NCBI RefSeq assembly: GCF_000716335.1
Contig: NZ_KL591004.1
Span: 256,297 to 320,296 of the forward strand
Source of the DNA: Streptomyces sp. NRRL S-118
GTDB taxonomy: Bacteria > Actinomycetota > Actinomycetes > Streptomycetales > Streptomycetaceae
Length of the DNA stretch: 64,000 bases
Reading direction: 5' to 3'
In this document: positions 56,157 through 64,000 of the stretch, in pieces
Position numbering within the stretch: the stretch's first letter is position 1
Layout of the letters: every line of letters begins with the position of its first letter
Translations under genes and position numbers: made by a program
The notes under the pieces: model-generated
Database searches by the model: none
Told to the model about the DNA's origin: nothing
The model's input: only the letters and a program-made list of their open reading frames with translations

Positions 56157-56191
56157 CGCCCCGGCCTGTGCATCCTAAACAGGCCGGGGCG
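56157..56191 (-). terminator. Terminator after M18 aminopeptidase
   Basis: CGCCCCGGCCTG (56157-56168) and CAGGCCGGGGCG (56180-56191) form a perfect 12-bp stem with an 11-nt loop, 33 nt beyond the aminopeptidase stop. Confidence 0.85.
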
Positions 56192-56223
56192 TACCGCATA
56201 ATCCTTTTTCCGGGGCGCTCTCG

Positions 56224-57519
56224 TCAGTCGCGCAGGAATGCCGTCAGCGCGTTCGCGAGGAGGAACGGGTCGTCCGCACCGCACAGTTCACGTGCGCTGT
56301 GCATGGAAAGGATCGCCACACCGATGTCGACGGTACGGATTCCGTGGCGCGCGGCGGTGATGGGACCGATCGTCGTGCCGCACGGCATGTCGTTGTTGGA
56401 GACGAAGGTCTGCCACGGCACGCCCGCCTTTTCGCAGGCCGCCGCGAATACGGCCCGCCCGCTGCCGTCCGTCGCGTACCGCTGGTTGACGTTCACCTTG
56501 AGGATCGGGCCGCCGTTGGCGCGCGGGTGGTGCGTCGGGTCGTGGCGCTCCGCGTAATTCGGGTGCACCGCGTGGCCGGTGTCGGAGGAGAGGCACACCG
56601 TGCCCGCGAAGGCGCGCGCCCGGTCCTCGTACCCGCCGCCTCGCGCGAACACCGACCGCTCCAGGACCGTGCCGAGGAGCGGGCCCTGGGCGCCGGTGTC
56701 GGACTCGGAGCCGTTCTCCTCGTGGTCGAAGGCGGCCAGGACGGGGATGTACGCCAGGTCGTCCAGGGCCGCCACGGCGGCCAGCGCGGCGGCGCCCGCG
56801 TGCACGGACAGCAGGTTGTCCATGCGCGGCCCGGCGACCAGCTCGCGGTCCCGGCCCAGGTAGGCGGGCGCCTCGACGGAATGCACCATCAGGTCCCAGC
56901 CCGCCACGTCGTCGGCGGCCACACCCGCCTCGCCCGCGACGAACGCGATCAGGTCGCCCTCGCGGACGTCGTCGCCCAGGCCCCAGATCGGCTGCATGTG
57001 CCGCTGCCGGTCCAGCTTGAGTCCCTCGTTGGCCTGCCGGTCCAGGTGGATGGCGAGCTGCGGCACGCGCAGCAGCGGCCGGTCCACGTTCACCAGCCGG
57101 TGGGTGCCGTCGCGCAGGGTCAGCCGGCCGGCCAGGCCCAGGTCGCGGTCGAGCCACGTGTTGAGCAGCGTGCCGCCGTAGGTCTCCACGGCGACCTGGC
57201 GCCAGCCGTGCGCGCCGCTGTCCGGGCGGGGCTTGACACGCAGGTTCGGCGAGTCGGTGTGCGCCCCGATGATGCGGAACGGGGTGTGCGGGGCCGCGCC
57301 CTCCGGCACGTACCAGGCGATGATCGCACCGGCGCGGATCACGTACTTGCCCCCGGCCGTCCCGTCCCAGGCCGCGGTCTCGTCGAGCTGCTCGAAACCG
57401 GCCTTCTCCAGCCGGTCCGCGGTGTTCGCGACGGCGTGGTACGGGGACGGCGAGGCCGCCAGGAAGGTCATCAGGTCGTCGGTGTGGCCGCGGTCGAAGC
57501 GGGCGGGAGAGCTGCGCAT
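56224..57519 (-). CDS. M18 family aminopeptidase
   Basis: 431 aa, the usual M18 (aspartyl aminopeptidase) length. Metal-ligand motifs are visible: RIIGAHTDSPNLRVKP (His-Asp), FDHEENGSESDTGAQGPLL (catalytic Glu pair), CLSSDTGHAVHPNYAERHDPTHHPRANGGP and SMHSARELCGADDP (C-terminal His). It removes N-terminal, preferentially acidic, residues from peptides in the cytoplasm as a large oligomer. The N-terminus DLMTFLAASPSPYHAVANTADRLEKAGFEQL is diagnostic. Confidence 0.95.
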   Translation of the reverse strand: MRSSPARFDRGHTDDLMTFLAASPSPYHAVANTADRLEKAGFEQLDETAAWDGTAGGKYVIRAGAIIAWYVPEGAAPHTPFRIIGAHTDSPNLRVKPRPDSGAHGWRQVAVETYGGTLLNTWLDRDLGLAGRLTLRDGTHRLVNVDRPLLRVPQLAIHLDRQANEGLKLDRQRHMQPIWGLGDDVREGDLIAFVAGEAGVAADDVAGWDLMVHSVEAPAYLGRDRELVAGPRMDNLLSVHAGAAALAAVAALDDLAYIPVLAAFDHEENGSESDTGAQGPLLGTVLERSVFARGGGYEDRARAFAGTVCLSSDTGHAVHPNYAERHDPTHHPRANGGPILKVNVNQRYATDGSGRAVFAAACEKAGVPWQTFVSNNDMPCGTTIGPITAARHGIRTVDIGVAILSMHSARELCGADDPFLLANALTAFLRD

Positions 57520-57620
57520 GACGTCACCTTACGGCCGGGGCCCGGACGGACCCAGGCCGATTGTCAGTGGTGGCTGCGACGATCGGAACCAGTCAGCCGA
57601 ATGCGACCGGAGGTGTCCTG

Positions 57621-57872
57621 GTGACCACGACGACCGGCTCCACCCGCACCCGCACGCTCGCCCCCGCTCCCGAATGCGCCGCGTGCGCGGCCCCCGGCGC
57701 CGAATGGACCGCCGCGCTCATGATGCTGCTGTGCGGCGCGTGCGCGGCCGCGGCGACGGGGTCCCCCGACCGGGACCCCGTGCGCCTCGGCGACATCCTG
57801 CCGGTGACGGCTGCGGCTCTGCTCACGCGCGCCGCGATACCGGCCCGGCCCCGGCGGTGCGCCGCCCGGTGA
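57621..57872 (+). CDS. Small cysteine-containing protein, function unknown
   Basis: 83 aa from the GTG at 57621, selected because GGAGGTG precedes it. A Thr/Arg-rich start is followed by ECAACAAPGAEWTAALMMLLCGACAAAATG, two CxxC pairs that could form a small zinc-binding knuckle, then a polar end. The coding bias is normal but no homologue is recognised. Confidence 0.4.
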   Translation: MTTTTGSTRTRTLAPAPECAACAAPGAEWTAALMMLLCGACAAAATGSPDRDPVRLGDILPVTAAALLTRAAIPARPRRCAAR

Positions 57873-57960
57873 GACCGGGCGGGCCCGCGGTGACGTCGGC
57901 CGCGTGACCGTGCCGGCGCGGCGGCCGGCGCGGTCGCTCCGTGCCCCGTGGGGCACAGGG

Positions 57961-57998
57961 GGCGGCCCGCCCTCCGGGAACCTCGGGGGCGGGCCGCC
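57961..57998 (-). terminator. Terminator after acyl-CoA dehydrogenase
   Basis: GGCGGCCCGCCC (57961-57972) and GGGCGGGCCGCC (57987-57998) form a perfect 12-bp stem, 22 nt past the dehydrogenase stop. Confidence 0.8.
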
Positions 57999-58019
57999 GT
58001 GGGACCAGGGCGCGTCCTG

Positions 58020-59846
58020 TTAGAACGCGGCCTCGTCCAGCTCCATGAGGGAGTTGTCCACGCCCTCGGCGATGGCGCGCTCGATCGAGACGCCCGGCAG
58101 GATGTTGGCGGCGAAGAACTTCGCGGCCGCGATCTTGCCCCGGTAGAACGCCTTGTCCTTGGCGGAGGCGGTCTCCAGCTTCTCGGCCGCGACGGCGGCA
58201 CCGCGCAGCAGCAGGTAACCGACGACCACGTCACCGGAGGCCATGAGGAGGCGGGTGGTGTTGAGGCCGACCTTGTAGATGTTCTTGACGTCCTCGCCGG
58301 TGGCGGTGAGGTCGGTCAGCATCGTGCCGACGATCCCCTCCAGGTCGACGGCCGCCTTGGCGAGCGCGTCGCGCGCCGGGGCGAGCTCGTCGCCGCCGGT
58401 GCCCAGCGCGAGGAACTTCTTGATCTCCTCGGCCAGCGTGTTCAGCGAGGCGCCCTGGTCGCGGACGATCTTCCGGAAGAAGTAGTCCTGCCCCTGGATC
58501 GCCGTGGTGCCCTCGTAGAGGGTGTCGATCTTGGCGTCCCGGATGTACTGCTCGACCGGGTACTCCTGCAGGTAGCCGGAGCCGCCGAAGGTCTGGAGCG
58601 ACTGGGCCAGCTGCTCGTAGGACTTCTCGGAGCCGTAGCCCTTGACGATCGGCAGCAGCAGGTCGTTCAGGCCGTGCAGCGCCTTGGCGTCCTCGCCGGC
58701 CGCCTCCTTGATCTGGATCTCGTCCTGGATTGCGGCGGTGTACATGACCAGGGCGCGCATGCCCTCCGCGTACGCCTTCTGCGTCATCAGCGAGCGGCGC
58801 ACGTCGGGGTGGTGCGTGATGGTGACCTTCGGGGCGGTCTTGTCCATGAAGTTCGCCAGGTCCGGGCCCTGCACGCGCTCCTTGGCGTACTCCAGCGCGT
58901 TGAGGTAGCCGGTGGACAGGGTGGCGATGGCCTTCGTGCCGACCATCATGCGGGCGAACTCGATGATGCGGAACATCTGGCGGATGCCGTCGTGCTTGTC
59001 GCCGATCAGCCAGCCCTTGGCGGGGTGCTTGTCGCCGAAGGTCATCTCGCACGTGTTGGACGCCTTGAGGCCCATCTTGTGCTCGACGTTCGTGGCGTAC
59101 ACGCCGTTGCGCTCGCCCAGCTCGCCGGTCTCCCAGTCGAAGTGGTACTTCGGCACGAGGAACAGCGACAGGCCCTTGGTGCCGGGGCCGTGGCCCTCGG
59201 GGCGGGCCAGCACGTAGTGGAGGATGTTCTCCGACATGTCGTGCTCACCGGACGTGATGAAGCGCTTCACGCCCTCGATGTGCCAGGAGCCGTCCTCCTG
59301 CTGGACGGCCTTGGTGCGGCCGGCGCCGACGTCCGAGCCGGCGTCCGGCTCGGTGAGGACCATGGTGGAGCCCCACTGCTTCTCGACGGCTATCCGGGCG
59401 ATCTGCTTCTGGATCTCGTTGCCCTCCTCGAAGAGGACACCCGCGAAGGCGGGGCCGGAGGAGTACATCCAGACGGCCGGGTTCGAGCCGAGGATCAGCT
59501 CCGCGTAGGCCCAGATCAGGGAGCGGGGCGAGGTCGTGCCGCCGATCTCCTCGGGCAGGCCGAGGCGCCAGTACTCCGAGTCCATGAAGGCCTTGTAGGA
59601 CTTCTTGAAGGAAGCGGGGATCGGTGCGGTGTTCGTCTCCGGGTCGAAGACCGGCGGGTTGCGGTCGGCGTCCGCGAAGGACTCGGCGAAGTCGTTCTCG
59701 GCGAGACGGCGCATCTCGTCCAGGACGCTCTTCGCGGTCTCGACGTCCATCTCCTCGAACGGACCGGTGCCGTACACCTTGTCGCGCCCGAGGACTTCGA
59801 AGAGGTTGAACTCGATGTCGCGGAGATTCGACTTGTAGTGCCCCAT
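58020..59846 (-). CDS. Acyl-CoA dehydrogenase (FadE type, long form)
   Basis: 608 aa from the ATG at 59846. It has the three-part acyl-CoA dehydrogenase core: [20 protein letters not shown] (FAD/substrate loop), [27 protein letters not shown], and the catalytic glutamate region [35 protein letters not shown]. It also has a C-terminal extension of ~130 residues typical of the ~600-aa FadE5-like group that handles a broad range of fatty acyl-CoAs. N-terminal [20 protein letters not shown] is typical of this group. A TACC/GGTA dyad lies upstream. It is probably a main beta-oxidation enzyme. Confidence 0.92.
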   Translation of the reverse strand: MGHYKSNLRDIEFNLFEVLGRDKVYGTGPFEEMDVETAKSVLDEMRRLAENDFAESFADADRNPPVFDPETNTAPIPASFKKSYKAFMDSEYWRLGLPEEIGGTTSPRSLIWAYAELILGSNPAVWMYSSGPAFAGVLFEEGNEIQKQIARIAVEKQWGSTMVLTEPDAGSDVGAGRTKAVQQEDGSWHIEGVKRFITSGEHDMSENILHYVLARPEGHGPGTKGLSLFLVPKYHFDWETGELGERNGVYATNVEHKMGLKASNTCEMTFGDKHPAKGWLIGDKHDGIRQMFRIIEFARMMVGTKAIATLSTGYLNALEYAKERVQGPDLANFMDKTAPKVTITHHPDVRRSLMTQKAYAEGMRALVMYTAAIQDEIQIKEAAGEDAKALHGLNDLLLPIVKGYGSEKSYEQLAQSLQTFGGSGYLQEYPVEQYIRDAKIDTLYEGTTAIQGQDYFFRKIVRDQGASLNTLAEEIKKFLALGTGGDELAPARDALAKAAVDLEGIVGTMLTDLTATGEDVKNIYKVGLNTTRLLMASGDVVVGYLLLRGAAVAAEKLETASAKDKAFYRGKIAAAKFFAANILPGVSIERAIAEGVDNSLMELDEAAF

Positions 59847-59916
59847 GGCGACGGCTCCGTAAGGCTCGGGGAGGCAGGATCCTCGTACACGTACCAGCAA
59901 GTAGCTACGATGATGC

Positions 59917-59928
59917 TACCCGTCGGTA
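59917..59928. promoter_or_regulatory. Candidate operator before fadE-type gene
   Basis: TACCCGTCGGTA is an inverted repeat with TACC/GGTA arms, 71-82 nt before the dehydrogenase start, beside TACGAT-like -10 elements. Fatty-acid-responsive TetR regulators commonly use similar dyads. The regulator is not in this window. The remaining gap to 60202 shows no gene. Confidence 0.4.
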
Positions 59929-60202
59929 ATAAGAGCAACCCCTATCGGGCGATCTGTGACGCGTCACGCCCCGGGCAGCGGCGGCCGGCCGGGCCGCGGG
60001 CACCTCTCCGCATCGGCCGTGAGGACCGCGGCGGGTCGGGGGCACGGCCCCGGGGCGGCGCCAGGCTTCCGGCGCCCGGGCGGGCAAAGCGTTCCGCCGG
60101 ACCCGCGGGCGGTGCTGCCCGCTGTCCGAAAGGAGCCGCCGGGGCGGCGCGGGCCGGTGGTGGGGCCCACGACCCCGGTTCGTACTCAGTACCCTGGTGG
60201 CC

Positions 60203-60655
60203 ATGTACGGCTACGACCAGAACCAGGGCGCCCAGCAGCAGTACGCCCCGCCCCAGCAGGGGTACGCGCAGCAGCCGCCGCTGTACCCCGAGCCGTCGCC
60301 GCCCTCGCTCGCCGACGCCGTGCGGGCCTTCACCACCGGATCGCTGTCCGCGGAGGACTTCCAGCAGATCTTCGCGACGTCGAAGGTCTACTGCCCGCGC
60401 GGTGACAACCCCGGCTTCCTCGCGCTGCACAACACGCAGCAGCCGGTGATCCCCATGTTCACCTCCCTCAAGGAGCTGCGCCGGTACGCGGGCAAGGAGT
60501 CCAAGTACTTCGTCATCACCGGTGCCGAGGTGATCGACCTGCTGCCCACCGGGTACGGCTTCGTCCTCGACATGGAGGGCGACCACCGGATCGTCTTCGA
60601 CGCCAAGGCCGTCGAGCAGATGGTCGACTTCGCCATGCGCCGGATGTACGGCTGA
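60203..60655 (+). CDS. SseB-like protein
   Basis: 150 aa from the ATG at 60203 (a GTG at 60197 is possible). A Gln/Tyr/Pro-rich disordered N-terminus (GYDQNQGAQQQYAPPQQGYAQQPPLYPEP) is followed by an SseB N-domain-like fold: DFQQIFATSKVYCPRGDNPGFLALHNTQQPVIPMFTSLKELRRYAGKESKYFVITGAEVIDLLPTGYGFVLDMEGDHRIVFD. The family is widespread in actinobacteria with no defined activity. A -10-like TACCCT lies 7 nt upstream of the ATG, so near-leaderless transcription is possible. Confidence 0.82.
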   Translation: MYGYDQNQGAQQQYAPPQQGYAQQPPLYPEPSPPSLADAVRAFTTGSLSAEDFQQIFATSKVYCPRGDNPGFLALHNTQQPVIPMFTSLKELRRYAGKESKYFVITGAEVIDLLPTGYGFVLDMEGDHRIVFDAKAVEQMVDFAMRRMYG

Positions 60656-60716
60656 GAACGGCCGCCCGCGGGAAATCCGGGAGACGGTCGTCCGCCGCGC
60701 TCCTAGGGTGCGCCGC

Positions 60717-61187
60717 ATGACAACATCGCTCCGGCTGGAGAAGATCACCCCCGACAACGTCCTCGCCGCCTGCCGCCTCACCGTCCGCCCCGGCCAGGAG
60801 CGCTTCGTCGCTCCGGTCGCGCAGTCGCTGGCCGAGGCGTACGCGCAGCCCGACATCGCCTGGCCGCGGCTCGTCTTCGACGGCGACCGGCTCGTGGGGT
60901 TCGTGATGGGCTTCTTCGACGTCCGCTTCGACCCCAAGGACCCGCAGGACCGGCCGCGCTCCGGGCTGTGGCGTCTCGCCGTCGCCGCCGACGAGCAGGG
61001 CAAGGGGTACGGCCGCTTCGCGGTGCAGGCCGTGGCCGGCGAAGTCCGCCGGCGCGGCGGGACGCGCGTGACGGTGACGTGGACGGAGGGGGAGGGCGGA
61101 CCCGAGGAGTTCTACCTCCGCCTCGGCTTCCGGCCCACCGGTGAGAAGAGCGAGGACGAGATCGTCGCCGAGCTGGAGCTGGCCTGA
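60717..61187 (+). CDS. GNAT-family N-acetyltransferase
   Basis: 156 aa from the ATG at 60717. The acetyl-CoA-binding motif A is WRLAVAADEQGKGYGRFAVQAVAGEVRRRGGTRVTVTWTEGEGGPEEFYLRLGFRPTGE (residues ~85-145), with the QxxGxG/A core. The N-terminal half (ENVLAACRLTV-like and VFDGDRLVGFVMGFFDVRF) fits the spermidine/diamine-acetyltransferase-like branch. Substrate unknown. Confidence 0.9.
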   Translation: MTTSLRLEKITPDNVLAACRLTVRPGQERFVAPVAQSLAEAYAQPDIAWPRLVFDGDRLVGFVMGFFDVRFDPKDPQDRPRSGLWRLAVAADEQGKGYGRFAVQAVAGEVRRRGGTRVTVTWTEGEGGPEEFYLRLGFRPTGEKSEDEIVAELELA

Positions 61188-61796
61188 CCCGTCCTGCCCT
61201 GAGCGCCGTGCCGGCCGGTCACCCCCACGCGGGGTGCCCGGCCGCGCTGCGTGCCCGGCCGCGCTGCGTGCCGGGCCGGGGCGGGTGTCAGGCCGGGCTG
61301 GTTGTCGGGCCGCGGTGCGTGTCATGCCGCTTCGGCCTCGATGACCGAGGAGAGGGACCGGGTCGGCATGACGCGGTTCGGGCGGAACGGCTGTTGAGGT
61401 CCAGCGGCTGGGTTCCGGGGACGGTCGCCAAGGGTTCGCTCCTGTCGTCGTGCGCGTGCGTACCTTTCTCAGCACCGGCTATATGCCCAGGTCAGGGCGG
61501 TTTCGCGGCGTCCGTCGGCCGTCTGTGCGGGCGTCGGAGCGCCTGCGGTGAAGGGCTCGGCCGGAGCCCGTGGGAACCCTTCCGCCCGGGAGCGAGGGCC
61601 TCCTTCGGGCCGCCTCGCGGCACCACCGGCGCGCGCGGCGCGGTCATGGATTCGCCGCGGATCCGCGGAGGTGCTGGGGGAGGCGCGAGGGGGGCGCGAG
61701 GGAAGGGAATGCGGAGGCACACGGCCGTGTTCCAGTAGCCAGAAGTTCATCATTCAACTAATCTGGTGGCAGCACCGGCTCCGAGGAGGACCTGTC
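61188..61796. other. 609-bp intergenic region, no gene seen
   Basis: It contains a perfect 17-bp tandem pair (61234-61250 and 61251-61267) and Gly/Arg-rich open frames without domains. The AT-rich stretch around 61740-61765 probably holds the pirin promoter, with GAGGAGGACC as its ribosome site before 61797. Confidence 0.6.
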
Positions 61797-62777
61797 ATGC
61801 CTGCCGTAACCGTCGAGAACCCGCTCACCCTGCCTCGTGTCGGCGCGCCCGCCGACGCCGCGGCACGGCCCGTGCTGGCCGTGACCACCGCGCCCAGCGG
61901 GTTCGAAGGGGAGGGCTTCCCGGTGCGCCGCGCGTTCGCCGGCATCAACTACCGCTACCTCGACCCGTTCATCATGATGGACCAGATGGGCGAGGTGGAG
62001 TACCAGCCCGGGGAGCCGAAGGGGACCCCGTGGCACCCGCACCGCGGCTTCGAGACCGTCACGTACATCCTGGACGGGATCTTCGACCACCAGGACAGCC
62101 AGGGCGGCGGCGGCACCATCACCAACGGCGACACCCAGTGGATGACCGCGGGCTCGGGCCTCCTCCACATCGAGGCGCCGCCCGAGCACCTCGTCGTCTC
62201 CGGCGGCCTCTTCCACGGCCTGCAGCTGTGGGTGAACCTGCCGGCCAAGGACAAGATGATGGCCCCCCGCTACCAGGACATCCGCGGCGGCAACGTCCAG
62301 CTGCTCGCCTCCCAGGACGGCGGCGCGCTGCTGCGCGTCATCGCCGGTGAGCTCGACGGCCACCAGGGGCCGGGCATCACCCACACCCCGATCACCATGA
62401 TCCACGCCACGCTGGCGCCGGGCGCGGAGATCACCCTGCCCTGGCGGGAGGACTTCAACGGTCTCGCGTACGTCCTGGCGGGCAAGGGTACGGCCGGTGC
62501 AGAACGCCGTCCGGTCCACCTGGGCCAGACCGCGGTCTTCGGCGCCGGGTCCTCGCTCACCCTCCGGGCGGACGAGAAGCAGGACTCCCACACCCCCGAC
62601 CTGGAGGTCGTCCTCCTGGGCGGGCAGCCGATCCGTGAGCCGATGGCCCACTACGGCCCGTTCGTCATGAACACCAGGGAAGAGCTCCAGCAGGCCTTCG
62701 ACGACTTCCAGAAGGGCCGGCTGGGCACCATCCCGGCCGTGCACGGCATGAAGCCCGGCGGCCCGCAGGCCGGCTGA
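61797..62777 (+). CDS. Pirin family protein
   Basis: 326 aa. The N-terminal cupin has the pirin metal-site and core motifs: IMMDQMGEVEYQPGEPKGTPWHPHRGFETVTYILDGIFDHQDSQGG and TQWMTAGSGLLHIEAPPEHLVVSGGLFHGLQLWVNLPAKDKM. The C-terminal pirin domain (ITHTPITMIHATLAPGAEITLPW) follows. Pirins are Fe-binding cupins, some with quercetinase activity. In Streptomyces the orthologue hosts the phiC31 attB site, and the corresponding sequence is at 61997-62042. Confidence 0.93.
   Translation: MPAVTVENPLTLPRVGAPADAAARPVLAVTTAPSGFEGEGFPVRRAFAGINYRYLDPFIMMDQMGEVEYQPGEPKGTPWHPHRGFETVTYILDGIFDHQDSQGGGGTITNGDTQWMTAGSGLLHIEAPPEHLVVSGGLFHGLQLWVNLPAKDKMMAPRYQDIRGGNVQLLASQDGGALLRVIAGELDGHQGPGITHTPITMIHATLAPGAEITLPWREDFNGLAYVLAGKGTAGAERRPVHLGQTAVFGAGSSLTLRADEKQDSHTPDLEVVLLGGQPIREPMAHYGPFVMNTREELQQAFDDFQKGRLGTIPAVHGMKPGGPQAG
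61997..62042. other. phiC31-type attB within the pirin gene
   Basis: The minus strand reads GTGCCACGGGGTCCCCTTCG then GCTCCCCGGGCTGGTACTCC. From memory of the phiC31 attB minimal site, about 28 of 34 bases match and the TT crossover dinucleotide is kept (62019-62020). No prophage is present, so the site is empty. Confidence 0.75.
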
Positions 62778-62794
62778 CGCCGGCTCACCCCTCC

Positions 62795-62818
62795 GGGGCC
62801 CGCCCACGGGCGGGCCCC
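62795..62818 (+). terminator. Terminator after pirin gene
   Basis: GGGGCCCGCCC (62795-62805) and GGGCGGGCCCC (62808-62818) form a ~10-bp stem with a tight loop, 18 nt after the stop. Confidence 0.75.
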
Positions 62819-62842
62819 GACCGGGCATGGTGCGGTGGGGGC

Positions 62843-63892
62843 GTGCACACGCTGCTGCCCGAGCCCGTCCGGCGCCTCGCCGCCTGGTGCGCCGTCGCGC
62901 TGCTCGTGACCGGCGTCGCGGCCGTCGGCGTATGGCTGTGCGTCACCTTCAGGACCGCCGTCACGCCGGTCCTGCTCGCCCTGCTCGGTACGGCACTCCT
63001 CGGACCGCTGTACCGGCGGCTCCTCGCCATGAAGGTCAACCGCTCGCTCGCCGCCGGACTGACCTGCGCCGCCGTCCTCGTCGTGGTCGGCGGAGTGACG
63101 TACGTGATCGTCAAGGCCCTCATGGACACCGGCGACCAGATCGTCACCTCACTGCGCCGTGCGGCGACCGACCTCACCCGGCACCTGGGCGCCGCCGGCA
63201 CCTCGCTGGACGACCTCGCCGCCAACGCCAGGGAACTGCTGGGCAAGTTCGGCGGCACGGCGGCGTCCGGCGTCATCAGCGGGCTGAGCGTCGTCGGCGA
63301 GGTGATCGCCATGGCGGTCCTCGCGCTGCTGCTCGTCTTCTTCTTCCTGCGCGACTCCGCCCGCGCCGTGCCCACCCTGCGCTCCCTCGTGCCGCACGAC
63401 AGCGCCGACCACGCCGAAGCCATGGCGCGCCGCGCCTTCGGCGCCGTGGAGGGCTTCATGCGCGGCACCACGTTCATCGCGCTGATCGACGCCGTCCTCA
63501 TCACCGCCGGGCTGCTGATCCTGCGCGTCCCCGGCGCCGTCGGACTCGGCGCGCTCGTCTTCGTCGGCGCGTACCTCCCCTACCTCGGCGCCTTCCTCTC
63601 GGGCACGGTGGCGATCCTCGTGGCGCTCGCCGAGCGCGGGTGGGTGATCGCGCTGTGGGCCGTCGGCGTCGTCCTCGCCGTACAGCTCCTCGAAGGGCAC
63701 GTGCTCCAGCCCATGGTCCAGTCCCGCACGGTCCAGATGCACCCGGCCGCCGTGATGCTCTCCATCACCGCCGGGGCGTCCGTCGCGGGCATCCTCGGCA
63801 TGCTGCTGGCGGTGCCGCTCACGGCCGCCGCGTTCGGGGTCCTCGGCGAGCTGCGCAGGCGTTACGCGACCGGCGTGTCGGCGCCGTCGTAG
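62843..63892 (+). CDS. AI-2E family (TqsA-type) membrane transporter
   Basis: 349 aa from a GTG. The protein has about eight membrane segments and the family's soluble insertion between helices 3 and 4. Characteristic sequences are FRTAVTPVLLALLGTALLGPLYRRLL, VLALLLVFFFLRDSARAVPTLRSLVP, GFMRGTTFIALIDAVLITAGLLILRVPGAVGLGALVFVGAYLPYLGAFLSGTVAILVAL and the conserved LEGHVLQPMVQSRTVQMHPAAVMLSITAGASVAGILGMLLAVPLTA. The family exports small molecules including autoinducer-2. Substrate here unknown. Confidence 0.92.
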   Translation: MHTLLPEPVRRLAAWCAVALLVTGVAAVGVWLCVTFRTAVTPVLLALLGTALLGPLYRRLLAMKVNRSLAAGLTCAAVLVVVGGVTYVIVKALMDTGDQIVTSLRRAATDLTRHLGAAGTSLDDLAANARELLGKFGGTAASGVISGLSVVGEVIAMAVLALLLVFFFLRDSARAVPTLRSLVPHDSADHAEAMARRAFGAVEGFMRGTTFIALIDAVLITAGLLILRVPGAVGLGALVFVGAYLPYLGAFLSGTVAILVALAERGWVIALWAVGVVLAVQLLEGHVLQPMVQSRTVQMHPAAVMLSITAGASVAGILGMLLAVPLTAAAFGVLGELRRRYATGVSAPS

Positions 63893-64000
63893 GCGCCGCC
63901 GCCGCCGGGCCCGTCCGTCCCGCCGGGCCCGTCCGTCCCGGTGGTCCCGGTGGTCCTGTCGGGCCCGTCCGTCCCGGTGGTCCCGGTGGCGGTGGTCCTG
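63893..64000. repeat. Gly/Pro-coding repeat array at the window edge
   Basis: GGGCCCGTCCGTCCCG occurs at 63907-63922, 63925-63940 and 63961-63976, interleaved with GTGGTCCCG units. The minus strand can be read as collagen-like GPPGPPGRTGPAGRTGP, and the plus strand gives GPVRPGGPGG. Which strand, if any, is coding cannot be decided because the window ends here. Confidence 0.7.

Noticed and set aside
59956..60204. Open frames before the SseB-like gene
   Set aside because: Low complexity on both strands with no domain or ribosome site.

Overview
The window is chromosomal DNA of a Streptomyces or very close relative. G+C is very high, with strong third-position G/C bias, many GTG and TTG starts, and many 4-bp ATGA/GTGA gene overlaps. 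Gene content is typically streptomycete: FhaA, a divergent Ser/Thr kinase pair, two branched-chain dehydrogenase operons, mycothiol-type proteins and a proteasome activator. A perfect ParB-binding parS sequence (23946-23959) and a one-mismatch copy (29078-29091) suggest the origin-proximal core. A pirin gene near the right edge (61797-62777) contains the counterpart of the phage phiC31 attB site.

Layout. 1-5.4 kb: 5' part of fhaA, tRNA-Leu(CAG) with a strong terminator, a MarR regulator, a DUF2252 protein, a J-domain protein and a rhodanese. 5.4-17.3 kb: an acyl-CoA dehydrogenase behind a KstR-like box; the phenylacetyl-CoA epoxidase operon paaABCDE; a DUF5819/HTTM membrane pair with a TrmH methyltransferase; then paaN, paaH and the TetR regulator paaR. 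17.4-21.7 kb: an Lrp regulator divergent from a branched-chain 2-oxoacid dehydrogenase operon (E1 alpha, E1 beta, E2). The same dyad, ACCGNNCGNNCGGT-like, lies before paaA, between paaN and paaH, and (with one change) before this bkd operon, which suggests one TetR regulon. 21.8-26.1 kb: MobA-DUF6457, MoeA, a K+ channel/RCK protein and a quinone oxidoreductase.

26.3-37.6 kb: proteasome activator Bpa, an FtsX-type ABC transporter with a PadR regulator, a wall-associated protein, two divergent Ser/Thr kinases and a phosphotransferase. 37.6-38.0 kb: a decayed response-regulator gene. 38.4-42.0 kb: a second bkd operon. 42.0-48.0 kb: GntR, MFS transporter, MDMPI-type protein, nitrilase, GlxA-type regulator and a saccharopine-dehydrogenase-like protein.

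48.1-51.8 kb is the most unusual region. A thioredoxin/NHL-repeat gene is split by a 1,879-bp insertion whose only gene is a large serine recombinase. The insertion carries its own copy of the first 53 codons of the target, so the reading frame is rebuilt at its right end. A broken 53-codon stub is left behind. The two junctions recombine on paper into a near-perfect palindromic attP centred on TG.

51.9-64 kb: two small membrane proteins, two tandem secreted paralogues of exactly 532 aa, an M18 aminopeptidase, a FadE-type acyl-CoA dehydrogenase, SseB-like and GNAT proteins, pirin and an AI-2E family transporter, ending in a Gly/Pro-rich repeat at the window edge.

All assignments come from reading translated sequences and motifs; no database search was possible. 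Gene symbols are given only where family and context agree.
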